Assembly (NCBI GenBank): GCA_007115705.1
Contig: QXEO01000549.1
Coordinates: forward strand, 620,001 to 684,000
Length of the DNA stretch: 64,000 bases
From: Dactylis glomerata
Lineage: Eukaryota > Streptophyta > Magnoliopsida > Poales > Poaceae
Direction of reading: 5' to 3'
Shown here: piece by piece, positions 22,631 through 31,893 of the stretch
Numbering within the stretch: the first letter of the stretch is position 1
Layout: the number at the start of each line of letters is the position of its first letter
Translations under genes and position numbers: made by a program
Notes under the pieces: model-generated
What the model was told of the DNA's origin: nothing
Seen by the model: the letters and a program-made list of their open reading frames with translations, nothing else
Databases searched by the model: none

Positions 22631-22895
22631 CTCATGATCGTGTGTAATATCGATGCATGAGAGAAAAACCCATGTTCGTGAGTAACATCGTTCATGGGTA
22701 GGGTTTTTGTCACATGGTGTGTAATATCCATGTGATAGGTGGGATTTCGGTCACATGGTGTGTAATATCCATGTGTTAGATTGGGACTTTGGTCATATGG
22801 TGTGTAATATCCATATGGTAGGATTGGGCACGTGGTGTGTAATATCCGTGTGTTAGATTTTTTTTATTGGACACTTGGTGTGTAATATCCTTGTG
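22631..22895 (+). repeat. Array of seven short hairpins in LTR F
   Basis: Seven units start at 22631, 22669, 22711, 22752, 22794, 22829 and 22872, spaced 35-43 bp. Each has a near-constant loop TGTGTAATAT between inverted arms. The arms change together: CTCATG/CATGAG, CCCATG/CATGGG, CACATGG/CCATGTG (twice), CATATGG/CCATATG, CACGTGG/CCGTGTG (pairs with two G-U), and CACTTGG/CCTTGTG (weaker). Function unknown. Confidence 0.7.
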
Positions 22896-23733
22896 CTCCC
22901 CAAGACCTTCTAAAAACATTTGACTTGACGTCTTCTAAAAAAAACTCGCATCCTTTCTTTTACCATAACTTAGCATGAATTTAGTAACTTGCCAATACAA
23001 TTCAAATGTATTGACCCTCCGTGGCTGCAACATATCATGTTGCAGGTGGCTACTATGAAGATTGAAGATTGCTGCGCTACGGTCACGAGTCTTCGTCCAA
23101 CACGTCTGCCTGCGGATCAACGAAGAAATAAGACTTGAAGATTTATTTTACTTAGTCATTTTTATGAGTTGTAATAAGAATTTGTGGCTTTGTGCCTCTT
23201 GGGTTGTAAAAGACTAAGTTATTTGTGGATCAAGCGTTGTAATAAAGACCTTTGTAATCTTGATATTTCATCTTGCAATTGTGTGTGCTAGCAGTCGATC
23301 CGGGACTAGCACAAATAAAGCACATGTACGCTACATTGTTCTTGCATGAATGTCTTCTGCTTCCGTCGGAACACGGTGATGATTCCCCAGCTAGGATTCT
23401 TCCTTCGATAAAACCGTTGCCACGCGAATCTGTAGGTAGGGACTACGATAGCCACTGACCTGCGCAGACGCTTCAGGCGAGGTCCTCTGGCTTCAGCGCG
23501 GAGGGAGTAGTGCTTTTGCTGGCCGGCTTTGGGGAGAGTGGGCTAGCTCTAGCTTGGAGGGATTGGAGTGAAAGTTGAGTCCTGTGCCGGCTCAAGCAGG
23601 GCCGGAGCCGGCACATCTCCCTTCCCGGGCCCTTGCAAGTCCCTTGCCGCGGCTGGAGTAAATCTCCAAGTTTCTGGCTTTAGCCATTACTTTGTGGGCG
23701 TTAGGCTTCGATTTCGTTGCTCATTTGCTAATC

Positions 23734-24480
23734 ATGTCGCAGCGTCAACTAAGCGGACAGCTGGCGAGGTACTGGAAACGGCCTACTTCTGAGGGCCAAT
23801 TCCCTTTCCCCCTAGCCCCCGAGTTTTGGGATAGCTGGACTGACAGCTGGCTCGAAACTAACCTTTCCGCGTACGGTGCCAAGGTCGAGCGAGGCAGCTC
23901 TAGCTTCGAACCTCTTTGACGTGGCTGCTCATCCCAAACGTCGAGAGACTGTGATCATCAACCATTCGCTGGCTTGCCTTTGTCCGGTTCCCTCAACTTT
24001 TTCCTTAATCACCCCACCCTTCGGCCCTTCTACCCCCAACCGGCAGCCTGGTGTCGGTTGGTCTCCCTTGGGCCGGCAGCCGAATGCCGGCCAAGGGTGG
24101 GAGCATGCCGCGGAGTGAGAAGTAGTACTTTGGTTTATCGGGCACCTGACTCGTGCTAGCCAACGCATGGTTAACGAACACTGCCTCCAATGCTTGGTTG
24201 AGCGCTTTTCTATCGTTTATGGTTTTTCTCTGCGGCTTTCCTTCGTATGTGGCCTGCCAGCTCTTATCCGTCCGGCTGCGCGGAGCCGGAAGGTGGAGGT
24301 TGGGCTCAAGACCTTCTTCATACGTAGTACTCATCCGACTGATGAGGAATTGATCATTTTTTTAGGGCTGCCAGCTGTGGCTCGGTGCCCGGAGCCGACT
24401 GCCGGTCAAGTGAATAATGCAGGAAGCAAAACATACACGAAGTGTTTTCCTCAGAGCCGGCCATAACTAGCCGCTCCGTC
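23734..24480 (+). pseudogene. Antisense coding remnant of E, second locus
   Basis: Plus-strand frame from ATG 23734 (62 codons, FPLAPEFWDSW block) and, after breaks, a further frame at 24167-24466 (YGFSLRLSFVCGLPA; STHPTDEELIIFLG). It lies between the end of integrase (24525) and F, in the same place as G's antisense gene, and may be its counterpart or a first exon group. I recognise no domain. Stops and frame changes show it is not intact. 23341-23733 before it is noncoding. Confidence 0.4.
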
Positions 24481-24524
24481 ATCCTTTATTCATTGACAAG
24501 TTTTTTGGGGTACAAGCTTTTGCC

Positions 24525-25830
24525 TTAGCAGAAGAAAGGTCTTAGGAGACTGACATTCCAGGGATGCTCCGTCTCCTTGTCAGAGTTATCTGCCTTGTTC
24601 TTTCTGGGCTCTTGTGCGTCGATGAGGTAGTATGCCCCATTGCCCAGCACCCGGCTGACAATGAACGGTCCCTCCCAAGGAGAGGACAGCTTGTGCATGC
24701 CTTTGGTGTTCTGGATCAGCCGGAGTACGAGATCTCCTTCGCGAAACGCGAGCGAGCGGATTTTCCGGTTGTGGTATCGTCGCAGCTGCTGCTGATAGAG
24801 CACTGATCTGGCCAAAGCCTGCTCTCATGCCTCCTCGAGGAGGTCGACACCATCTTCGTGAGCTTCTTTTGCTTGCTTCTCCGTGTACTGGACAACTCTG
24901 GGCGCATCGAATTCGATATCAGTGGGCAACACTGCTTCGGCTCCATAGACTAGGAAGAAAGGCGTGAAGCCGACAGAACGATTTGGAGTGGTGCATAGGC
25001 TCCAGAGCACTGAAGGTAGCTCTTCGACCCAACAGCCGGCTGAGCACTCAAGAGGCTCGACCAGCCTTGGTTTGATGCCGGCCAGGATCAGCCCGTTTGC
25101 CTTCTCCACTTGCCCATTTGTCTAAGGGTGCGCCACTGATGCTAAGTCCAGCCGGATGCCCTTCTTGCCGCAGTACTCAGTGAAGACTCCCTTCGTAAAG
25201 TTCGTCCCGTTGTCAGTAATGATGCTGTGGGGAACTCCATATCTGGTGATGATCTCATTGAAGAACTTGATGGTGGACAAGCCGTCGAGCTTTTTGATTG
25301 GCTTGGCCTCGATCCACTTGGTGAACTTGTCCACAGCAACCAACAGATGCGTCAAGCCCCCGATTGCGGTCTTGAATGGTCCTACCATGTCCAGGCCCTA
25401 GACAGCGAACGGCCAGGTGAGCGGGATGGTCTTGAGGGCTGCCGCTGGAGTGTTTCGATGCTTGGAGAAGTGCTGGCAGCCGTTGCACTGCTTCACTAGC
25501 TGCTCTGCGTCCTTCTGGGCTGTCGGCCAGTAGAAACCATGGTGGAAAGCCTTGGCCACCAAAGCTCTGGAGGATGCGTGGTGTCCACACTCCCCTTGGT
25601 GTATCTCCCTCAGGAGCTCTATCCCTTCTTCCGGCTCGATGCACTTCTGGAAGACTCCTGACACGCTACGCTTGTACAGCTCACTGTTGATGATTGTGTA
25701 TGCTCCCGCGCGGCGCTGAAGTTGCCTAGCTTCCACTTCGTCTTGCGGCAAGTCCCCAGTGATGAGGTAGTTGGAGAATGGCTCCGCCCATGATGGTATC
25801 TCCCGTATGTGGAAGACACTGGCGACCAGG
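24525..25830 (-). pseudogene. Integrase of E
   Basis: Minus strand. Zinc-binding HHCC domain (GECGHHASSRALVAKAF, CNGCQHF) at about 25600-25460. The catalytic core has Asp codons at 25391-25389 and 25214-25212 (SIITDNG) and Glu at 25106-25104. The C-terminal part has FREGDLVLR and SPWEGPFIVSRV (GPY/F-like module) and ends at 24525. Breaks include a TAG for Trp (25400-25398) beside the first Asp and a TAG for Gln (25124-25122) before the Glu motif. An intact copy would insert the cDNA into the host chromosome. Confidence 0.85.
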
Positions 25831-26540
25831 GGATCAGCAGCCCTCGGGTACATCGTCATGCTGGCTTCGTCTAATTGGCCGGCTGGGGGAGCTGGCATGG
25901 ATCTGGCAGCCCCCGAGTCCTTCATCGAGCCGGCCGTGCTGGGCTGGCCGGCTGCTTCCTTCAGCCCCGAAGCGGCAACCCCCGGGTCTGGTGGTGGCAC
26001 CTGAGCCGGGGCGGGGTCTCCAGGCATGTAGATGGATGGAGATTCTGGTGAGGGATTGATGGATGGCTTGCGGATGATTTCCAGTGACACCCCAGCTGGG
26101 ATATCCTGCTTGGTGGAGCCGATCTTGGATAGCCGATCCGCCTCGTCGTTGTTTGCTCTGGGGACGTGGTGGAACTCGCAGCCCTCGAAGAATCCGCTGA
26201 GCTGCTGCACGTAGAAGCGGTAGGATGCCATGTTGGCGTCCTTGGCGTCCCATTCTCCCGAGACCTAGTGCACCACCAGGTCGGAGTCTCTGAAGCAGAG
26301 GATCCTCCGGACGCCAATCTCCTTGGCCATTTTGAGCCCATGTACCAGGGCTTCGTACTGGGCGACGTTGTTCGACGCACGGAAGTGCATCTGCAGCATG
26401 TACTGCAGCTTGTCTCCCTTGGGAGAGGTGAGGACGACGCCGGCCCCCAAGCCCCTGAGCAACTTGGAGCCATCGAAGCGCATGCGCCAGTGGGTTGAGT
26501 CTGGAGCTGGCGACAGGTACTGGTGCTCTCCCCAGTCAGC
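25831..26540 (-). pseudogene. Archaeal-type RNase H and linker of E
   Basis: Minus strand. The second RNase H begins MRFDGSK, continues GLGAGVVLTSP, ASNNVAQYEALVHGLKMA and DSDLVVH, then (after a TAG at 26267-26265) ANMASYRFYVQQLSGFFEGCEFHHV and ANNDEADRLSKIG. This extra domain between the ordinary RNase H and integrase marks the Tat lineage. A Pro/Ala-rich linker (about 26060-25860) joins it to integrase. Confidence 0.85.
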
Positions 26541-27120
26541 GAAGAAATCCGCTATGATCTACAACTTGATCGTCGTCCTGGGCTTGTACTGAATGGTATG
26601 AGCGGCAAGCTCAATCGCCCATTTGGCCACTCTTCCTGACGCATCCTTGCACCCGATGATCTCCGAGAGCGGAGTGGTGCTCACCACCGTGATAGGATGC
26701 TCCTCGAAGTAGTGCTTCAGCTTCTTGGCCGCTATGTACACGCCGTATGCGACCTTCTGGTAGTGCGGGTAGTTTTGTTGGAGAGAGTAAGCACCTCACT
26801 CAGGTAGTACACCGGGCGCTGAACCGGTAGCTCCTTGCCTTCCTCGGTGCGCTCCACCACGATCACGACGCTGATGACTCGCGGAGTAGCCATGATGTAG
26901 AGCAGCATTGGCTCTCGCGGAGCCGGCGCAGCCAAGATTGGCGCAGTAGACAAGGCTTGCTTGAGGTCGTTGAAGGCATCATCAGCGCGCTGGGACCAAA
27001 CGAAGTGGTCTATCTTCTTCATCAGCTGGTACAACGGCATGGCCTTCTCCCCGAGCCGACTGACGAACCGGCTGAGCGAGGCCAAGCAACCAACAAACTT
27101 CTGCACGTCTCTGAGCTGGG
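26541..27120 (-). pseudogene. Gypsy RNase H of E
   Basis: Minus strand: FVGCLASLSRFVSRLGEKAMPLYQLMKK (end of RT thumb) leads to the RNase H part with LLYIMATPRVISVVIVVER, YYLSEVL and YIAAKKLKHYFEEHP. A frame slip near 26765 separates two pieces. It degrades the RNA strand during reverse transcription in an intact element. Confidence 0.82.
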
Positions 27121-27920
27121 TGGGCGGCTCTAGGGCCTCGATGGCTTTTATCTTCGAGGGTTAGCCTTGATCCCTCGCTGGGAAACGATATAACCTAGGA
27201 GCTGTCCAGTCGGCACGCCAAAGGTGCACTTCTCTGGGTTGAGCTTCATGCGATAGCTCCACAGGTTGGCAAAGGTCTCCTTGAGGTCGTCCAGGAGTGT
27301 GCCGCTCTGTTTGGTCTTCACCACCACATTGTCCACATAAGCGTGCACATTCCTCCCAATCTGCCCTTGGAGACATCGCTGCATGGTTCGCTGGTAAGTG
27401 GCTCCAGCGTTCTTCAGGCCAAATGGCATGGTGACGTAGCAGTAGGCTCCATATGGGGTGATGAAGGCCGTCTTGATCTGATCCGGCTAGAAGAGCGGGA
27501 TCTGGTGATAGCCTGAATAGGCATCCAGGAAGGACAGCACATCACAATCGGCTGTTGAATCGATTACCTGGTCGATGCGTGGTAGCGCAAAAGGATCCTT
27601 GGGGAAAGCCTTGTTGAGGCTGGTGTAGTCGATACATATATGCCAAGTGTTATTCTTCTTCAGAACCAAGACTGGGTTCGCAAGCTAGTCAGGTAAAATA
27701 CCTCCATGATAAAGCCGGCTGCAAGGAGCCGGGCAATCTCCTCGCCAATAGCTTTCCTTTTCTCTTCTGCAAAATGCCGCAGCGGTTGCTTGACCGGCTT
27801 GGCATCCGGCCGGACGTTGAGTGAGTGCTCAGCCAGCTCCCTCGGCACACCTGGCATGTCCTTTGGAGACCATGCGAAGATGTCCCGATTCTCACAGAGG
27901 AAGCTGGTGAGCTCGCCTTC
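27121..27920 (-). pseudogene. Reverse transcriptase of E, active site changed
   Basis: Minus strand. Recognisable blocks: VPRELAEHSLNVRPDAKPVKQ, CIDYTSLNKAFPKDPF, LPRIDQVIDSTADCD, LSFLDAYSGYHQIPL, MPFGLKNAGATYQRTMQ, and then Y-V-D-N where Y-V-D-D is needed. The last Asp codon is AAT (27330-27328), so one catalytic aspartate is lost. TAGs at 27489-27487 and 27687-27685 and other breaks also interrupt it. The frame is separated from the protease by a TAG at 27923-27921 that is also present in D. Confidence 0.87.
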
Positions 27921-28640
27921 CTATTTGCCAGATAGGCCGGTGCCGATGATGACGTACTTGGTGGGATCACTCTTGTCCAGCAGGATCTTCTTGGTGTCGT
28001 TGACCAGCTTGAACTGCTCCACCGGTGATTGGCAAACCGGCACATCTTGCTGGGCAAGCTCCATGCGATGTAGAAGCTGCCGCTTCTCCTCGGCGATGAC
28101 CAGTGCCTCTGCCAGCTGCGAGCTTTCCTTTGCGCAGGCCAGGGACTTCTTGAAGCTTCCCGAGACTGTGATCACACCTCTAGGTCCTGGGAGCTTCATC
28201 TTCAAATAGGCGTAATGCGGCACCACCATGAACTTGGCCAGGGCTGGACGGCCAAGCAGCGCATGGTAGGGACTGTTGATGTCCACCACCTCGAACCACA
28301 TGGGCTCGCGGCGGCTGTTTCCTTTCTTCCCGAAGAGAACCTCCAGCTGCACCTTGCCCAAAGGGGTGCAAGAATGCCCAGGATGATGCCATGGAAGGTG
28401 AGCCGGCTCGGTTTCAGCTGAGCAAGCGGGATGCCTAACTTCTCCAGAGAGCTTTGGTAAAGAAGGTTGATGCTGCTGCCGCCGTCGATGAGCACGCGGG
28501 AGAACCGGCACATGTGCGTATCGGAGCACACAACAGGGTCCAGGACCAGAGCGTATTCTCCAGGGCTGGGCATCAGCCGCGGATGGTCCTCGCGCCCCCA
28601 GGTGATGGCCGCCTCAGACCAATGCATGAATTGGGGTTCT
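27921..28640 (-). pseudogene. Protease of E
   Basis: Minus strand. The active-site stretch VLIDGGSSINLLYQ has its catalytic Asp codon at 28486-28484. FHGIILG, then after a frame slip near 28375 the blocks PLGKVQLEVLFG, YHALLGRPALAKFM and LKMKLPGPRGVI follow. The protein ends GLSGK-TAG at 27921. It would cleave the gag-pol polyprotein. Confidence 0.82.
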
Positions 28641-29934
28641 GCAGGCATAACAGCATTCACCTTTTCCTCATGCCAAAGGTCGTTCCTTTTATCCTTGCCA
28701 GGGGTGGTAAAGATGTGATACTGCTCAACATCCGCCAGGAAGTCATCATCTTGATCCGGCTCACCTCCAGTCGGGCCGTGCTGTTGGTCCTCCTGACCTC
28801 CAGCCGGTTGCGCTTGCGACGCTCCAGGGATCTGCCGAGCGCGTTGCTCCAGCTCTCTCATGAACCGGCACTGACGCGTGGAGTGGGTCGCTTCCCTGCC
28901 TGGGGAGTTGTGGAACTTGCACGGCTAGTCAAGTGCAGCATCGAGGGTGTACTTGCCCTCTTTGCGCCCCTGACCACTGCCGGCAGCCCCCGGGCCTCCT
29001 TGGTCAGAAGCCACTCGCTTTGAGCTAGCAGATCCTCTGGGGAACGCCTCGACGTTGTCAAGCCACAGGTGGATGTGCAGCGCCGGTGGGCGAGCCTGGG
29101 ACTCCGACCCTGGCGCTGGCACCGGGACCTGGTGTGGCCTGCCTGCTCCGCCACCTTGCTAGCTGCGGCGGCCTCGGGCATTGCTGCTCGGAGCACGGCC
29201 GCCCTGTCCGCGCCCTCCGCGGCCTTGGCTTGCCGATGGCGACCGCTGGATCTGGCCGGGGCCCGTGGTGGCAAAGCTGCGCCACGGGTCATGAGCAAGC
29301 TCGGTCGGTGCGTCTCCATGCACGTCGTAGAACTCGCTGAGCGTGGTGCTCGCGCAGCACCGGTTGGCCTCGTCCTCGGCCACCTTGCTGAGGAGGACGA
29401 GACGCGTCCGCTCCAGGGCCTCGGCGACCTGGGTGGGGTCGATGACACGGCTGAGGGGTGCACGCAGGTCCACCACAGAGATGTCCAGGGCATCCTGCTC
29501 TGGGAGTGTAGCATCCTGCTCCTGTGGAAGAAGGCATTCGGGCGACGGGCGCTCGGGCGCGATGAGTCACCGCCCTCCTCTTCTCCCAGGGCCATCACCT
29601 CGACCATGGCGCCAAGACCGCTGCTTTCACTGTAGCTCGAGCCTCCATCACTGAGAGGGTCGAAGACATCGGTCACCTCCTCCGGGAAGGGCTTGGCGAC
29701 ATAGAAGCAGTGGCTGCCGACGTCGAGGAAGGAGCCGTTGTTGCCGAAGCTGTTCTCCAAGTGGGCCAAGTTGTCGCTGACGCAGTCGAAGGTGCCGAAC
29801 CTCCAAAGAAGGCCGGAGGCGACCTTCTCGCCGAGAGCCGATGAGGGTCCTGGCCGGAACTTGACTCCGCTCGCCGCCGCGCTTTGCCCCACGGTGGGCG
29901 CCAACTGTCGTGGGAATTTAGAGACAGTAGCCAT
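28641..29934 (-). pseudogene. Gag of E, capsid domain deleted
   Basis: Minus strand. The frame opens at ATG 29934 inside the LTR and reads through the primer site as LAPTVGQ, as in D. An acidic N-terminal part (FLDVGSHCFYVAKPFPEE) is followed after a frame slip by a helical part (ALERTRLVLLSKVAEDEANR). The Retrotrans_gag blocks present in D and G are missing. A noncanonical knuckle C-x2-H-x8-H-x4-C (CKFHNSPGREATHSTRQC) near 28860-28920 follows almost directly. So an internal deletion removed the capsid region. Confidence 0.68.
29886..29904 (-). promoter_or_regulatory. Primer binding site of E
   Basis: Minus-strand TTGGCGCCCACCGTGGGGC one base after the LTR end, the same as the primer site of D. 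Confidence 0.9.
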
Positions 29935-30667
29935 GGGGAGGCTTATCGAAGGGGCTCGACGGTGGTGACGATGGGTCCGGCTCGGGATTGTGCCAACGGA
30001 GACACCTCGGTTTACCCAGGTTCAGGGCCCTCTCGGGTGGAGGTAAAACCCCTACTTCCTGCCTGCTTCGTATTATCTCGACAGTAGCGATTACAGTGCT
30101 CCTTGAGCTATTCGGGCTAGAGGAGGAAGAAGAAGATTGGATCTCCCTAGACTAAGGGTCCATCCCCCCTTATATAGGCGGGGGTCTGGTTACATGTTAG
30201 GTGGCAATTCGGCCGGCTGCCGGCTCCTCCATGGCCACGTCCTCGGTGTGATCCTCTGGCCCTGCTCTGACGATCACGCTTTATAAAGCGCCTTTCCCCT
30301 TGGACCGGCATCTGGGAGGCATATGCCCTTCCTTTTGCCTCGGATCCTGTCGTGGGTAAGGCTCCTTGATCGCTGATTGGCTGGGTCCGGTCGTGGTGTT
30401 CGTCACTCCCGTCCTTTGCCTCTGTCGATCTTGTCGGGGCCAGCCCACTTTTGGCGAAACAGCCGTTAGAGGGCTTTTGTCTTCATCACCCGGCTCTGGC
30501 TCTCCTCGGTGGAGTCGCCAGTCGGCTGCTGGCGCAGCCGGCCCTCCGGGCGGAGCCGGCCCTCCGGGCGGAGCCGGTCTTCTTATCCTAGAGCCGTTGA
30601 AATTCCTGGGACGCCAGCCGGCAGATAGCTCAGCCCGTGGCATGCCCCATTAGTCATCCCCACGACA
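29906..30667 (-). repeat. 5' LTR of E
   Basis: A 762-bp LTR. The minus-strand TATA box (CCTATATAAGGGG) lies near 30172. It carries an internal tandem repeat of about 18 bp (GGAGCCGGCCCTCCGGGC type) near 30535-30575 that is single in the other LTR. The divergence from the 3' LTR is visibly larger than in C or D. Confidence 0.92.
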
Positions 30668-30672
30668 TGTGG

Positions 30673-31408
30673 GAAAGCACAACATGTTGCACTCTAATGT
30701 CCAAGTTTGAAGATTGCAAACCTGGATCATCTAAAGAGGGAAGATTGTAGCCGTTGTGGAGAAGAAGGTCATCAAGCCAGTCAATGTCCTAGAAACTGTC
30801 CCAATTGCGAAGACAACCATCCACCTGGAGAATGCCCTTCAAGCAACATTACCTGTTATATGTGTGAAAGTAGTACCCATGTTCCCGCTGACTGCACTAT
30901 GAACCACCTAGTGTTAGATATATCAAAGATCCTGCCAAATAGCTTCCAGTTAGCATCTCAAGTGGTCAAGGCTAGCAAATAGCATGACGTTCATGTTCAG
31001 AGGCAACAACAGAAAGCTCAAAACAAAAAGAAGCCAGCAAGAATTCCAAGACGCTAGAAAAATAAGCCTCCAGCACCCTCTAACCTATGCTATGACCTAA
31101 CACTGCGATCCGGAAGAACATTGTCAAAGAATACCTATCCCAAGCATGGCAACAAGACCAACATCACTTGCTATGAGTGCGGAACCAAGGGGCACTACTC
31201 CAACGAGTGCCCAATGAAGCTGAACGCTGACCCTGTCATCACCAAAGCTAGTACCAATCCCAATGGCCCTGAAGATCCAACCAACATTCCTTCATCTTCA
31301 GGAGGCAACCCTGTCTGCACTACTAATGTCTATGCACGAAACCCCATCATAATTGAAGATAGTGTCAAAGGACTCTACAGCCTCAACGTTCGTAGGTGGA
31401 GAAGGTAA
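30673..31408 (+). pseudogene. Gag-like region of B, zinc-knuckle half
   Basis: Continues the frame cut by E at a zinc knuckle (C-Y-A-C-G | K-A-Q-H-V-A-L-stop-C-P). Four more Cys/His knuckles follow: CSRCGEEGHQASQC, CPNCEDNHPPGEC (one residue shorter), CYMCESSTHVPADC and, after a stop and about 140 bp, CYECGTKGHYSNEC. Five knuckles is many for a gag nucleocapsid. Such motifs bind the element's RNA during packaging. The frame ends at 31408. The 31409-31880 stretch after it has no ORF. Confidence 0.75.
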
Positions 31409-31880
31409 CTGACTCTCATGCCAAAGAGTCCCTCCTCCAACCCGATGGAATGAAGAGAAGAACAACAAGAACCCTCCACCGAGTACCTCGAAGTCGCTCT
31501 TAGATAATAGCGGTATGAACAAGTTGGATTCCGCTTGTGGAACCAAGTCCAGAAGAAGCCTTACTGATCTTAGTTTGGTACTAGTAGTCTTATTTATCTC
31601 GTTGTAAATCAAGAGCGAGACCTGTAATCCGCAAGACCCTTTTAAATAAAAGCCTATGGTTTAGACACCAAATATTTTGTTTTGGAAAGTGTGATTGTTT
31701 GTTAAAATTGCAATGTGATTGGTGAAGGTGTGTTTTATCCCATATGGCCTTACCACACTTGGGTGTAGCCAATCTTTCTATCCTGATAGGAATCACATAT
31801 ACACTCCATCTCTATCTGGTAATCTCATTTCTTAATCTATCTCAACCTTAAGTTGTGAATCTCGGGATGAGATTCTTTTT
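31409..31880. other. Noncoding 3' internal region of B
   Basis: AT-rich, with stops in all frames. It lies between the gag stop and the polypurine tract. I see no protease or RT motif here, which is why B is called non-autonomous. Confidence 0.6.
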
Positions 31881-31893
31881 AAGGGGGGAAGAT
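31881..31893 (+). promoter_or_regulatory. Polypurine tract of B
   Basis: AAGGGGGGAAGAT directly before the 3' LTR start TGTAACAACCC. It would prime plus-strand synthesis. Confidence 0.9.

Larger units (their letters stand above)
19191..23335 (+). mobile_element. Solo LTR F in E, family of H
   Basis: Starts TGTAACATCCC, ends GTACGCTACA, and is flanked by a perfect TTGTT duplication (19186-19190, 23336-23340). There is one LTR and no internal domain, so it is a solo LTR. It is 4145 bp long, or about 2.82 kb without retroposon I. Its last 1.1 kb is the inverted match of 15-1350. It carries a TATAAATA box at 21156-21163, a cysteine-rich micro-exon (22231-22293) and a hairpin array (22631-22895). 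The latter is not seen in H. Confidence 0.88.
16913..30667 (-). mobile_element. Element E: old Tat-lineage Gypsy retrotransposon
   Basis: Minus-strand element with LTRs TGTCGTGGGGATGAC...TTCCCACGACA and perfect duplication TGTGG (16908-16912, 30668-30672). Order on the minus strand: 5' LTR, primer site, gag, protease, RT, RNase H, archaeal-type RNase H, integrase, then two plus-strand (antisense) coding regions, polypurine tract, 3' LTR. Two RNase H domains are a hallmark of the plant Tat lineage. Many stops, frame slips, a gag deletion and a mutated RT active site show it is dead. F (with I inside) interrupts its 3' region. D is a younger relative. Confidence 0.9.

Noticed and set aside
22631..22895. 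CRISPR-like array
   Set aside because: Regular repeats of about 24 bp, but eukaryotic context, variable arms and short AT-rich spacers inside an LTR; better explained as hairpin repeats.
1..23335. Large inverted repeat (1-1350 against 22200-23335) as one structure
   Set aside because: The two arms are LTRs of the same family inserted separately in opposite orientation, each with its own boundaries.
28858..29934. Single 358-codon gag protein of E
   Set aside because: After about 120 codons the frame leaves the homologous one and becomes Arg/Ser/Pro-rich; the true gag continues in another frame.
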